From Peribacillus frigoritolerans (GTDB taxonomy: Bacteria; Bacillota; Bacilli; Bacillales; DSM-1321): a DNA stretch of 64,000 nt. Location of the stretch: positions 3,522,501-3,586,500 of the forward strand of contig JAUPFL010000001.1 in assembly GCA_030562215.1 (NCBI GenBank). Reading direction: 5' to 3'. The notes under the pieces are model-generated. The model made no database searches and was not told where the DNA came from. It was given only the letters and a program-made list of their open reading frames with translations. The translations under genes were made by a program, and so were the position numbers. This document shows, piece after piece, positions 28,225 through 37,561 of this stretch. Every line of letters starts with the position of its first letter. The stretch's first letter is position 1.

Positions 28225-28716
28225 ATGTTCGGTTCCTTAAATAAAACTAAATTAATAAAAAATGATTTAAAAGGCATTGCGAAATTAATGTATCAGGATG
28301 TGTCAGAAGACACTTGGGATCAAGAGAACCTAACAAAGAGAAATTTAGATTTCACTATTGAAAGCATTCGTTATATAGATGCTTATACGAAAAGATTAAG
28401 TACTACTCAAATGGGGAGGAACTTTTAAAGAATCATTTTGATAATTTTGTGATAAGGATAGGTGCGTATATTGGAGAAGTTATAAAAAGGAATATAAATC
28501 AAGATTATAAATGGTATGAATATGATTCTGTATATCATTTTTCTTCTGAACTAGATGAAGTGAATAGGGGCATTAAAACAGAGACGGTTCTTTACTCCAA
28601 AAAAGAGAGATAGAGTTATAATACCATTAACTGTGGTAGCTCAATATCTGGAAGGGAATACGGCACATACAGATTTCTTGGAATACGTAGAAGAAACAAT
28701 TAAGCAAAATTCGTAA
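28225..28716 (+). CDS. Hypothetical protein, two frameshifts
   Basis: From ATG 28225 (AAAGGGAAATG upstream) the frame reads MFGSLNKTKLIKNDLKGIAK and ends early at 28428. Single-base changes near 28417 and 28605 restore one protein of about 163 residues, through EELLKNHFDNFVIRIGAYIG, KWYEYDSVYHFSSELDEVNR and VIIPLTVVAQYLEGNTAHTD to a stop at 28716. No family was recognised; it looks soluble. It could be a decayed gene or a sequencing artefact. Confidence 0.5.
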
Positions 28717-28913
28717 GAGATATCTGCTTTCCTTAAACACTTGTGTTGGTTATTAAAAACCCTCCCAAAAGCGGAAAAATTCAATTTTTGTAAATATTGA
28801 TTAAATCTTGCATTTATTATACGATTAAATCAGTTTATTATTCCCAACCAGCATGATGCTTATACATAAACGATTCAATTAATAACGGAACCAGCAGAAA
28901 AGGAGAGAACCCA

Positions 28914-29294
28914 ATGATTAATAAAGTCGGTCAGATTATGTTATATGTTAAGAACCAAGATGAGTCATTGAAATTTTGGACGGAAAAATTCGGATTTAGC
29001 GTAATTTCTGAAGAAGATAACGGCCAAGGGTTTAGATGGATTGAAATAGCTCCAACAAAGGAAGCACAAACGAGTATCATCCTGCATAATAAGGAATTCA
29101 TTGCTAAAATGCAGCCTGAATTAAATCTTGCTACACCTTCATTAATGTTTTACTCGGATAATCTTGATGAATTATATAAAGACTTTTCGGAGAAGAATAT
29201 CAAAGTGGGAGAACTTGTAAATATGCCATCTGGAAGAGTCTTCAACTTTGCTGATAATGAAGATAATTACTTTGCGGTCATGGAAAAGAAGTAA
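28914..29294 (+). CDS. VOC family (glyoxalase-like) protein
   Basis: 126 residues with the VOC beta-alpha-beta-beta-beta pattern: VGQIMLYVKNQDESLKFWTE, FRWIEIAPTKEAQTSIILHN and NMPSGRVFNFADNEDNYFAV. AAAGGAGAG precedes the ATG. Glu residues near positions 43 and 121 could be metal ligands. Substrate unknown. Monocistronic, with a strong terminator. Confidence 0.8.
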   Translation: MINKVGQIMLYVKNQDESLKFWTEKFGFSVISEEDNGQGFRWIEIAPTKEAQTSIILHNKEFIAKMQPELNLATPSLMFYSDNLDELYKDFSEKNIKVGELVNMPSGRVFNFADNEDNYFAVMEKK

Positions 29295-29312
29295 ATCATT
29301 TAGCTAAAGATA

Positions 29313-29365
29313 AAAAAACATCAAAACGACTAGAAAAAATATTTTTAGTCGTTTTGATGTTTTTT
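29313..29365. terminator. Strong terminator between VOC gene and ferredoxin
   Basis: AAAAAACATCAAAACGACTA pairs with TAGTCGTTTTGATGTTTTTT, a 20-bp stem. It serves convergent genes on both strands. Confidence 0.9.
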
Positions 29366-29393
29366 GATCAAACTACACTATTTATGAAACTAT

Positions 29394-29711
29394 TTAGTCT
29401 TCAGGCCTTGGCCCAGCAGGAAGTCCAGAGTTCTCAACCGTTTTGATCGGCCGAATGGTTATGTCTCCATTCACGTAAATTTGACAAGATAAACGCAAAT
29501 GATCTTCCATTCCTTTTTCCTCAAAGACCTTTTTTCTTTATTTGTGACCTCCAAAAATCACCTGCCAATATTTCCACTCTGCAAGTTGTACACTTAGCCT
29601 TCCCACCGCATCGGTGGAGAATATTTATTCCGTTATCTTCCAATGCTAATACTAACTTTTTCCCATTTCAACTTCAAACGTTCCTTGGTCAAATACTGTT
29701 ACATAAGGCAT
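29394..29711 (-). CDS. 2Fe-2S ferredoxin, frameshifted
   Basis: ATG 29711 follows AAGAGGTGGTATTAG. The reading gives MPYVTVFDQGTFEVE, then KKLVLALEDNGINILHRCGG, KAKCTTCRVEILAGDFWEV, EEKGMEDHLRLSCQIYVNGD and TIRPIKTVENSGLPAGPRPE. The CGGKAKCTTC motif and the distant Cys (LSCQ) form a plant-type [2Fe-2S] site. One-base deletions near 29662 and in the 29525-29550 A/G runs break it, so no long open frame appears. Soluble electron carrier; partner not evident here. Confidence 0.7.
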
Positions 29712-29984
29712 CTAATACCACCTCTTATTATAGGATATCTATCAACAGGTCATTAATATATCTATTCTCTTATCTTGCCCATATGACATAAAAAAATGTG
29801 AAGTCATTGCTGATTGATAGTAAAGATGAATAATTAATTATCGTGAAGACAAACTTTAAGTACATTCATAATTATTAATTTTACAAGGGTAAATAGTGCT
29901 AGGGAAATTAAGAAAGGTCTTTTCGAGGCCATTTAACATTTTTGGAAAAAAGAGAGTGAAATAATAAAAGGGAGGTGCATGCCT

Positions 29985-30604
29985 GTGAATAATGGCAATT
30001 GTGATTTTTCACCGATGAAACAAATGTTAAAAGAGGAGATACGCCAAGTAATATCGGCATTACAGGATAATTTAGAAGCAATGGGTGATGAAAATTATTG
30101 TCTCCTTGGAAATTTCGAGAAAATAAAGGATAAATTCATATTCATCGATATGAAGGCAGCAACATTTTATTTAAACTGTTATTTGTCACCGTTTACAGAC
30201 AAATATCCCGAATTATCAATTTGCGTACAAAATTTGTCAAATTTGAGACATGGCGGATTGATCGTGATTCAACGGGGAGATCCTCTTGATTCATTGATTA
30301 AACCCGGTATTTCAATAGGAGCGGAGTTAACCCATTCTTTATTGGAATCAATTTTTTTCCTGGAAATCCACTGCATGATGGTGCCGTTTTGGTTAGTCAA
30401 AACCAGATTGTTTCCGCAGCAAATGTCCTTCCGCTTTCAGACAGATCGACAGGGGGAAAAAAACTTGGAACACGCCATCGCTCTGCATTAGGTTTATCTG
30501 AAAGAAGTGATGCACTTGTATTGGTAGTATCAGAGGAAACAGGAAGAGTTTCTTTTGCGTTTAATGGGAATCTGTACCCAATTAATACACATGGTCCTAT
30601 ATAG
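29985..30604 (+). CDS. cdaS: Sporulation-type diadenylate cyclase CdaS, frameshifted
   Basis: It makes c-di-AMP from two ATP. GTG 29985 has GGGAGG at optimal nine-base spacing; an in-frame ATG at 29979 is too close. The N-terminal two-helix autoinhibitory part (SPMKQMLKEEIRQVISALQD) is followed by the DisA_N core: GGLIVIQRGDPLDSLIKPGI, DGAVLVSQNQIV with DGA, and TRHRSALGLSERSD with RHR. Both catalytic motifs are intact. One T missing at about 30352 splits it. Length is about 206, as in B. subtilis CdaS. A weak SigG-like pair (TGAATA, N17, CAAACTT at 29827-29856) lies upstream. Confidence 0.85.
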
Positions 30605-30766
30605 ACTTTTGAAACAATAAGCCATGGTGATTATTATTTTCTAGGTAAATCACACCTGGAATATTCAATTGTGTAAATAACGTAGACGCTCGCTTCCATT
30701 TTTAGCATTTTTGTAAAAGCTTATTTTTCAAAGAAATGCAGGTACAGAAAAGGTCATGAATTAATG

Positions 30767-30793
30767 AACCCGGTGATTTTTACCGGGTTTTTG
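30767..30793 (+). terminator. Terminator downstream of cdaS
   Basis: AACCCGGT (30767-30774) pairs with ACCGGGTT (30782-30789), then T5. It stands 160 bases after cdaS. Confidence 0.75.
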
Positions 30794-30872
30794 GTTGCTT
30801 TTTATATAAAAAAGGCATATGATAAATAAGGAGTCTCAAGCAGAAAAGTTATAAAACGAAAGAGGATTTTAA

Positions 30873-31618
30873 ATGATAACCATTAAAAGTGAACGAGAAA
30901 TAAATTTGATGCATGAAGCGGGCAAACTTCTTGCTGCGACGCATAGAGAAATTGCAAAAATGATAAAACCGGGCATCACGACTTGGGAAATAGAAGAATT
31001 TGTCGATAACTACTTGGCAGAGCATGGTGCTACACCTGAACAAAAGGGCTATAACGGCTACAAATATGCAACATGTGCATCAGTGAATGATGTGATTTGT
31101 CACGGCTTTCCGCAAAAAAAGCATTAAAAGAGGGAGACATCGTTACGATTGATATGGTGGTGAACCTTAACGGCGGTTTGGCGGATTCAGCTTGGACATA
31201 TGCAGTCGGTGAAGTTTCCGATGAAGCTCAGCGCTTAATGGATGTAACCAAGAATGCTTTATATAGAGGAATAGAAGTTGCACGGGCAGGAAATCGTCTC
31301 GGGGACATCGGGCATGCAATCCAGTCATATGCAGAAGGTGAAAAGTTTTCTGTTGTCCGCGATTTTACAGGACACGGAATCGGCAAAACCATGCATGAGG
31401 ACCCAACCGTCCTACATTATGGTAAGCCAGGTAAAGGTGCCCGTTTAAAAGAAGGTATGGTCATCACGATCGAGCCAATGCTGAATGCAGGAACATGGCA
31501 TATGAAAATGGACCAAGACGGCTGGACGGCGAGAACGGCAGATGGAAAGCTTTCCGCCCAATATGAACATACCCTCGTCATTACAAAAGAAGATCCGATC
31601 ATTTTAACGGAACAGTAA
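30873..31618 (+). CDS. map: Type I methionine aminopeptidase, frameshifted
   Basis: It removes the N-terminal Met from new proteins; binuclear metal, cytosolic. The N-terminal half is MITIKSEREINLMHEAGKLL to VNDVICHGFP with the substrate His. The break is an A7 run near 31117 where A8 gives FPQKKALKEGDIVTIDMVVN. Metal ligands include ADSAWTYAVG (Asp), GHGIGKTMHEDP (His), ITIEPML (Glu) and QYEHTLVIT (Glu). About 248 residues, close to B. subtilis YflG. Likely a second, non-ribosomal-operon paralogue. Confidence 0.85.
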
Positions 31619-31663
31619 AAACAAAAAGAAACGGCCTATGATAAGGCCGTTTCTTTTTGTTTT
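31617..31663 (+). terminator. Strong terminator after map
   Basis: A 19-bp stem AAAACAAAAAGAAACGGCC with its complement at 31645-31663, loop of nine bases, T-rich tail. Confidence 0.88.
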
Positions 31664-31855
31664 AAACTAATTCACAATAAACATCGACAGAATATTCGGA
31701 ATTCTCCCATCCCACAATAGATCGAATCCAAAAAATTAGTACTAGGCTGTTTGGCATTAAAAACTTTACTATTATGTGGCAGCACAGGATAATAAGGGGA
31801 AGAAAGAAATATTTATTTATGTATTATTTAAACAGTATATTAAGGGGGAATGACT

Positions 31856-32608
31856 GTGAAGAAAGGGGAAAAACTGTCTGCTACGGTTGAAACGGTTGGT
31901 TTGAGCCAGCGCGAATTTTTAACGATTTTCTTACTTCACTCTTTGAGGATAAAAGCGAATTATCCAAGAGCGATTCATCAGGACCTGAAAAATACGTTCA
32001 CGGGAAAAGTGCATAGCTATGACTATCTATGTAAAATATCCAATACACTAGTCGAATCCAATCATTTATCATTATATACGAATAAGGGAAGAAATTATTA
32101 TCAAATAACGGAAAAAGGCAAAGAGCTTTACATATGGTATCAAGAAAATTTCCTGGAACGGTTTTCCGAAGTGAAAAAGGTCATTGATCGCTTCATGTAT
32201 GATTTAAGGGGATCTGGTGATAACCCACCGGTTGTTAATGAGCTTCCTGAAGAATACAGGTCGTATTTCTCGAAAATAATATCGGTGAAGGACCTTGTCC
32301 GTTATGTAACTTTAAAAGCCGCTTTCACTAAGAAACCCATTTATATGGGGGAAATTGGCGATCTGCTTAAAAATCAGTTCGGTTGGATCGCTTCAAACGG
32401 CTATTTATACGATTTATCTCATGAAATGGAAGAGAACGGCCTTCTTGTCGGCAGGTGGGAAAGTGAAAAACGAACTAAACGGTATTTACGGATCACTGAT
32501 GAAGGACAGCATCATTACAAACAGATTGCGGATTCTGCCGCCTTTCAAGTCCAGGAAATCCAAAAATATATGGCCAGTGTCGTTATGTTCTTAAAAGAAA
32601 AGAGCTAA
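31856..32608 (+). CDS. PadR-like double winged-helix regulator
   Basis: I chose GTG 31856 because AAGGGGG has good spacing; an in-frame ATG six bases upstream is too close. The 250-residue protein has two winged-helix-like halves. The first has FLTIFLLHSLRIKANYPRAI and NTLVESNHLSLYTNKGRNYY then YQITEKGKELY. The second has YMGEIGDLLKNQFGWIASNG and EENGLLVGRWESEKRTKRYL then ITDEG. Both end in the wing followed by TxxGxxxY. Likely a repressor; target unknown. The GTPase gene follows by 115 bases. Confidence 0.65.
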   Translation: MKKGEKLSATVETVGLSQREFLTIFLLHSLRIKANYPRAIHQDLKNTFTGKVHSYDYLCKISNTLVESNHLSLYTNKGRNYYQITEKGKELYIWYQENFLERFSEVKKVIDRFMYDLRGSGDNPPVVNELPEEYRSYFSKIISVKDLVRYVTLKAAFTKKPIYMGEIGDLLKNQFGWIASNGYLYDLSHEMEENGLLVGRWESEKRTKRYLRITDEGQHHYKQIADSAAFQVQEIQKYMASVVMFLKEKS

Positions 32609-32723
32609 ATGAATAGAGAAATGGAGCCCCTTAATTTTGCAAGGAGAAGGAAGTTACATGCTTAAATTGAATCGTTCAAGGGTAAATGTTACTTAAAACA
32701 CTTCTTAAAAAGGGGAATGAGTG

Positions 32724-33970
32724 ATGGCGGAAAAACACGATGAAATGGGAAGCATATTCAGTTTCATTAAAGGTCAGGTAGATAAGCTCCCAATTTCACA
32801 ATCAAAAAAGAACAAAATGCTCGACCAGCTCTTAAAGCTTAAAACGATGACAGTTGATGCAAGGGAACCTCGAATTGCTCTTGTCGGAAGGCGAGGATCT
32901 GGGAAATCATCACTTATCAATGCGATGTTTGGTCAGGAACGGCAATATGTCAGTTCCGTTAAATCTGGAACAGGTAAGGGGAAATGGCTATGGTACCCGA
33001 GTGATGCCGAACCCAAAATTCGTTTGCTGGACTCACGCGGGCTGGGTGAGAGTGAAGCTCCTACGGAAGAGTTCGAAGAAGAAACACCGTTGGATGAATT
33101 GATGAAAGCGGTGACTGAAGAACAGCCTGATGTGTTTCTTTTCTTGATTAAAGCAAAAGAAACGGATTCACGTATTGAAGAAGACTTACAGGAATTGAAT
33201 AAGCTGCGCAAGATCGTTAAAGAGAATCACCATTATGATGTACCCGTCATCTGTGTGGTCACCCAAGTGGATGAATTAGATCCGCCACATTATAAGCAAG
33301 TACCTTTTGATGCCAATCCTAAGAAAAAAAGAATATTGACGAAGCCATCGATTTGATGTCAAAACGATTTAAAGATAGTGAAATACCACTTTTGAACATC
33401 ATTCCCACTTGTTCGTATATTGATTTTGATGAAAGCGGAAATATTGAATATGATATGCGCTGGAACATAGATTTGCTTTCTGATTATTTAATTGAGGCAT
33501 TACCCAGTGAAGCGAAGCTGAAGACTGCCAAGGCGATGCAGAGCCAATTCGTTAAGAAGAAATTCGCTCGGACGATAGTGGGAACGTTTACGGCAATCGC
33601 AGGTTTAATCGGTGCAGAACCAATACCTTTTGCCGATTTTCCCATTTTGACCGGCATTCAAGGTTTGATGATTGTGGTGATTGGTTTTATCGCGGATAAA
33701 GAAATCAATACGAAAACGGCAAGTGAATTCATTGCAGCATTAGGAATCAATGTTGGTATCGGGCTCCTTGTCAGGGAAGGTGTCAGGGCTGCAGTCCGTT
33801 TCATCCCAGGGGCTGGTCTAGCCGTTTCCGGTGCGGTAGCGGGCGCCGTCACTTATGGAATCGGGCAAGCCGCGATAGCTTACTTTCTCGAAAACAAAAA
33901 TATTGACCAGGCGAAGGAAGCTTACAAGAACGCGAACAAAGAATATAAAAATGAAGACATTGACTCTTAA
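32724..33970 (+). CDS. Dynamin/IRG-like GTPase with C-terminal membrane domain, frameshifted
   Basis: ATG 32724 follows AGGGG. About 415 residues. G1 is GRRGSGKSS at 55-63, switch/G3 is LLDSRGLGE, G4 is VTQVDELD. The C-terminal half has two hydrophobic hairpins (TFTAIAGLIGAEPIPFADFP and PGAGLAVSGAVAGAVTYGIG), like the DUF697/YcjF group of membrane-associated GTPases. An A run at about 33326 is one base off, splitting it after PKKK; the next frame gives NIDEAIDLMSKRFKDSE. The role of this group is unknown; stress or membrane integrity is a guess. Confidence 0.7.
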
Positions 33971-34086
33971 TGTGCAGATTCAAACCATAAACTACACTAA
34001 GGTGATATGATAAAGTGGTGTTCGCAGTTCTGTTTCTGCTGCTGGATGGTTCAGGATTTTTGTTTACTAGAGGAGGGATGATCTTC

Positions 34087-35227
34087 ATGTCGTTTTTTCA
34101 ATCACGGAAGCAAAAAGAATATATACAAAAATTAGAGGAAGCGATTCAGGCCTTTTCCGGCCGATCTGAGGCTCTTGATGATTCAAAGGGATTTCCTTTT
34201 GAAAACATTCAGGAGTTAAAGGAATTCGGATATCCCCAATTAACTTTAGCAAAAGAAGATGGCGGATATGGCGGTTCCTTATATGATTTTCTCCTATGCC
34301 AGGAAAAAATAGCTCAATATTGCGGACCAACAGCCTTAGGAATAGGCTGGCATGTCGGAACGGTCCTATCCTTAACGGAGAAGAGACCATGGGAAAAAGG
34401 AGTCATGAATGAATTGTTTGATGAAGTGTCGAAAGGCGCTCTAATCAATACGGCAGCATCTGAGGCTGGAACGGGAAGCCCGACACGCGGAGGCCGACCG
34501 GAAACGACCGCAATCAAAAAGGGTAATCAATGGAACTTGAATGGTAGAAAGACTTTTACTACACTCTCTCCGTCCTTGATATTTTTCTCGTAACGGCATG
34601 GGTACCCGAAGATGAGTGTTTAGGCACATTTTTAGTTCATCGTGATGTTACGGGTGTAAGTATAGAAGAAACTTGGGATATGATTTCGATGCAGGGGACA
34701 GGAAGTCATGATCTGGTGTTAAATGATGTCAGCCTGCCTGAAAAGTATTATGTCATGAAAAGCAATCCTGGTGAAAAAGAAAACCTGAAGCGTGGCTTTT
34801 ACATATACCGGCATGCTACTTGGGAATTGCAGTGGCTGCCAGAAATTACGCAGTCGAATTTGCGAAAACCTATTCTCCGAATAGCTTACCAGGACCAATC
34901 AGGGACCTTCCGAATGTTCAACGTACAATTGGGGAGATGGAACTGGAATTGGGGGAAGCACACCATTTCCTCTACTCTGTCGCAGAAAAATGGATGCGGC
35001 AGCCTGAAGATCATGATGAATTATCGAAACAATTGGGGGCTGTTAAATTATCGGTCGTCAACAAATCGATTTGCATCGTCGATAAAGCGATGAGAGTCGT
35101 CGGAGCCAAAAGTTTACAACGAAACAATCCCCTGCAATGCTACTATAGAGATGTACGCGCAGGTCTCCATAATCCTCCGATGGATGATGCGACTATAACG
35201 ATGCTCGCAAAATCCGCACTTTATTAA
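34087..35227 (+). CDS. Acyl-CoA dehydrogenase family protein, frameshifted
   Basis: FAD-dependent oxidation of acyl-CoA. ATG 34087 is nine bases after AGGAGGG. Parts: FPFENIQELKEFGYPQLTLA, TAASEAGTGSPTRGGRPETT (flavin and substrate contact), then LVTAWVPEDECLGTFLVHRD, QGTGSHDLVLNDVSLPEKYY, and the C-terminal helical domain LGIAVAARNYAVEFAKTYSP to LHNPPMDDATITMLAKSALY. Frame changes near 34560 and 34795. About 380 residues. Resembles B. subtilis YdbM. The Glu base is not securely placed. Confidence 0.8.
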
Positions 35228-35245
35228 GGTCGTATTCGAATATGG

Positions 35246-35280
35246 CACTGATATGACTTCGTCGCTTTCAGTGTTTTTTT
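35246..35280 (+). terminator. Terminator after acyl-CoA dehydrogenase
   Basis: CACTGA (35246-35251) pairs with TCAGTG (35268-35273), then T7 or more. Confidence 0.65.
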
Positions 35281-35700
35281 CTATTTTAAGGTTGGAAAAA
35301 CCAGGTATTCACAAACTTAAGAACAAACATCTGAACGAGTTAAATGGATTCAATTGCAAAATAAAAAGAGTCAGGAAAAATACTATTAATACCTAATCAA
35401 GGGAAGGTGCCCTGCCACCCTAGTTGAAAGCTAACTGATGATTTGAAGTAAACTCTGTAGAGATGAGTCTCTACAGAGTTTTCTTCATTTTTCTTTTTTG
35501 TGCCCCTAAATCATATTCCAACTCTCTGTCACTTATAGAACCTTTATTTTTTTCTAGAATTCGGGTGAAAATAGTGGAAAGCCCGGTTCTTTTTCAAAGG
35601 ACTGGCTTTTTTTCATTAATCTATAAATTGGTTATTATATCGAGAAGTCCTATGATGATAACCACTCTTGCGCATTTTTGTATGGTATTGCCAAACTTCT
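35281..35700. other. Gene-free stretch with hairpins
   Basis: It has no supported gene. It holds a perfect hairpin AACTCTGTAGAGA / TCTCTACAGAGTT at 35451-35480 followed by TTTTC, and a weaker one at about 35577-35613 (AAAGCC with GGCTTT, then T7). These look like terminators of genes now lost. Confidence 0.55.
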
Positions 35701-35711
35701 ATTAGGAACAT

Positions 35712-35900
35712 TCTGACCCAATCCGGAAAGGTTTAACTATGAAACAGCTGCTTTTATGTTCTCTATGATCTTCAATGAGCATTTTTGGTTTTACATAAAT
35801 TACTTTAAGTATGGCCCCTTTACCAATACCGAGAAACAAAGCACTCGAAATTGGGGGAGAATCCGCCAACCCATGTACCTGCCATAATTCCTAGTATTAG
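35712..35900 (-). pseudogene. ZIP-family metal transporter fragment
   Basis: On the minus strand, after one frame change, the reading is LGIMAGTWVGGFSP and then ISSALFLGIGKGAILKVIYV, followed by a decayed tail. GIMAGxxV and ALFLGIGxGAIxxV are typical C-terminal blocks of ZIP (Zn/Fe) transporters. Only about 60 residues remain and there is no start, so it is a remnant. Confidence 0.45.
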
Positions 35901-35930
35901 AAAGTCTCTGAATCAGTGCTTGGCTTTTTT

Positions 35931-36065
35931 ATGTTTTGTGGGCATTGCAATAAAGCGATTGAAGGTATTGTAGAGAAATTACATGGAGTTAACTCTGTGA
36001 AAGTAAACTTGGATTCAGGCACCGTTGAAGTGGAATTTAATCCAGACATGAACCATAACATTTAA
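35931..36065 (+). pseudogene. HMA (copper chaperone, CopZ-like) fragment
   Basis: 44 codons from ATG 35931: MFCGHCNKAIEGIVEKLHGV and NSVKVNLDSGTVEVEFNPDM. The CxxC copper site of an HMA domain is present as FCGHC. However, the first strand (before MxCGHC) and the last helix-strand are missing compared with the usual 68 residues. It has no ribosome binding site. It may instead be the end of a lost P-type ATPase N-domain. Confidence 0.6.
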
Positions 36066-36098
36066 AAAGAACGTGCGAATTGTAGCACGATTTCTTTT
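36066..36098 (+). terminator. Terminator after HMA fragment
   Basis: AAAAGAACGTGC pairs with GCACGATTTCTTTT (two mismatches) around an eight-base loop. Confidence 0.5.
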
Positions 36099-36182
36099 AG
36101 AATAACATATACTTTACCAGGGTATGGTTTATAATTAGTATGGTTTTTCATTACCCTGGTCGTTAATTGTTTTGTAACTTCC

Positions 36183-36644
36183 TGTGGAAAAGGGAAATGG
36201 CGTTTATACTCTGAAATTCGACCTACCTGAAAACTTTTATAAAGCGTTTGTTGATATTAAACCTAGAAACTTTGCTATCAGGTTGGTCCGATAGAGATGC
36301 ATGTGGGAAAGGTCATGGTGAACATAAGGGAAATCCACTTAAGGTTGATAAAAATTTAATGAAAACAATAAATGAAAATACAACGTGAATTAACAACTAC
36401 GGAAAAAACTTAATGGTAGATTAAGTTTTGATACGAAAGGGGTTACTCCAGTTCCCTATCTGGGGGCTTTAGGCCATGTTATTATTTTGGATGTTAAGGG
36501 TGGGAAATTTGTTCGTACACCCTACATCAGAAGAAAAGACTCCATTTGAAACAAAATTTGATAAACCTGGCATATACAAAGTGTGGGGAGAATTTAATTT
36601 TGATGAAAGTCAATAGCTATCCATTTGTTATAGAGGCCAAATAA
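36183..36644 (+). pseudogene. Degenerate secreted metal-associated protein
   Basis: Pieces in changing frames: GKGHGEHKGNPLKVDKNLMK, GVTPVPYLGALGHVIILDVK, VHPTSEEKTPFETKFDKPGI, YKVWGEFNFDES and NSYPFVIEAK with a stop at 36644. The PYLGALGHVVIL...HVHP block is known from lipoproteins that occur near copper or heavy-metal efflux genes in Firmicutes. At least three frame changes plus internal stops make it non-functional. It sits beside the HMA and ZIP remnants. Confidence 0.5.
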
Positions 36645-36665
36645 AAAGGAAAAAGGGGAATTTAT

Positions 36666-36998
36666 ATGAACTTAGATGGGGTTAGCAAACATCTATTAAT
36701 TTGCAACGGGAAAACATGCACGAAAAATGGAGCAGAAGAAGTAACGGAGACCATTAGGGGAGAATTGAAAAACTTAGAACTACAAAAGGAGATTCATACA
36801 ACAAAAACATTATGTAACGGCCAATGCAAGCATGGTCCGATCGCTGTTCTATATCCACAAGGAACCTGGTATAAAGAAATGAATAAAACAAAAAGTGAAG
36901 AACTTATTCGTCAATTGAAAGAAAATGACACTGTTCATCTAGGTTCTGAACTTTATTACCATGATGGGAAAACATTCAAGAACCATGAGAGTGAATGA
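36666..36998 (+). CDS. Thioredoxin-like [2Fe-2S] ferredoxin
   Basis: 110 residues, ribosome binding site AAAAAGGGG. The cluster-binding Cys residues are visible in HLLICNGKTCTKNGAEEV and TLCNGQCKHGPIAVLYPQGT, giving C-x4-C plus C-x3-C as in thioredoxin-like 2Fe-2S ferredoxins. It ends with a His/Lys-rich tail. Soluble; possibly electron transfer in cobalamin or respiratory contexts in other species, but nothing nearby supports one role. Intact. Confidence 0.8.
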   Translation: MNLDGVSKHLLICNGKTCTKNGAEEVTETIRGELKNLELQKEIHTTKTLCNGQCKHGPIAVLYPQGTWYKEMNKTKSEELIRQLKENDTVHLGSELYYHDGKTFKNHESE

Positions 36999-37026
36999 AC
37001 TATATATCTTACTTCCATATCTAAAA

Positions 37027-37352
37027 AGGGTTTCTGTACAGGGCGCTTTTCTGGAAGAAAAAATTGCGATATTCAATGGACTGATCATTTTTACCAATCA
37101 GTCCATATTTGCACCAATAGGGTTTACTTCTCCCCATTAATACTAATTGAAAATGTTCTCTTAGAAAAAAAGGAAGTATTGGAAAGGGCATTAGAGTATG
37201 TGTCAGAAGTAATGGAGTTTCATTGTTTAACAGGTGAGTATGATTATCTTTTAAAAGTGGATAACAAAGATTGGAAGGAATTAGATTTATAAGAAAGTTA
37301 AATAAACTAGGAATTACAAGAATACTAACTAGCCTAGCTCTTAGAAAATTCA
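37027..37352 (+). pseudogene. Lrp/AsnC ligand-binding domain fragment
   Basis: A start-less frame reads FSPLILIENVLLEKKEVLER, ALEYVSEVMEFHCLTGEYDY and LLKVDNKDWKELDL. After a frame change it reads FIRKLNKLGITRILTSLALR. VxExHxxTGEYDYLLKV is the RAM/AsnC_trans_reg core. The helix-turn-helix half is missing. The minus-strand open frame over the same DNA is a shadow. Confidence 0.55.
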
Positions 37353-37374
37353 ACAGTTTCACCAATATGGGAAG

Positions 37375-37422
37375 AAAATACCCGTTCGTAAAAGTACACT
37401 TTTACGAACGGGTATTTTTTAT
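37375..37422. terminator. Very strong hairpin terminator
   Basis: AAAATACCCGTTCGTAAAAG (37375 on) pairs with CTTTTACGAACGGGTATTTT ending at 37418, short loop, then more T. Confidence 0.9.
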
Positions 37423-37561
37423 AACATCACCTCAAATTCTTTTCTGATGTCGGAAGAGGAAACTTTTAATTCCCTCATATTAATTTAACTAGCTTATCAT
37501 TCTCTATCTTGTTATGATTGTTACACCTGTCTAAATCTTCAAAAAATATCGAAAGCTCGGT

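Noticed and set aside
30873..31618. Programmed frameshift in map or cdaS
   Set aside because: No slippery heptamer with a downstream structure was seen, and the same kind of break occurs in dozens of unrelated genes.
37021..37365. Minus-strand 114-codon frame
   Set aside because: The plus strand encodes a recognisable Lrp/AsnC domain fragment over the same bases.
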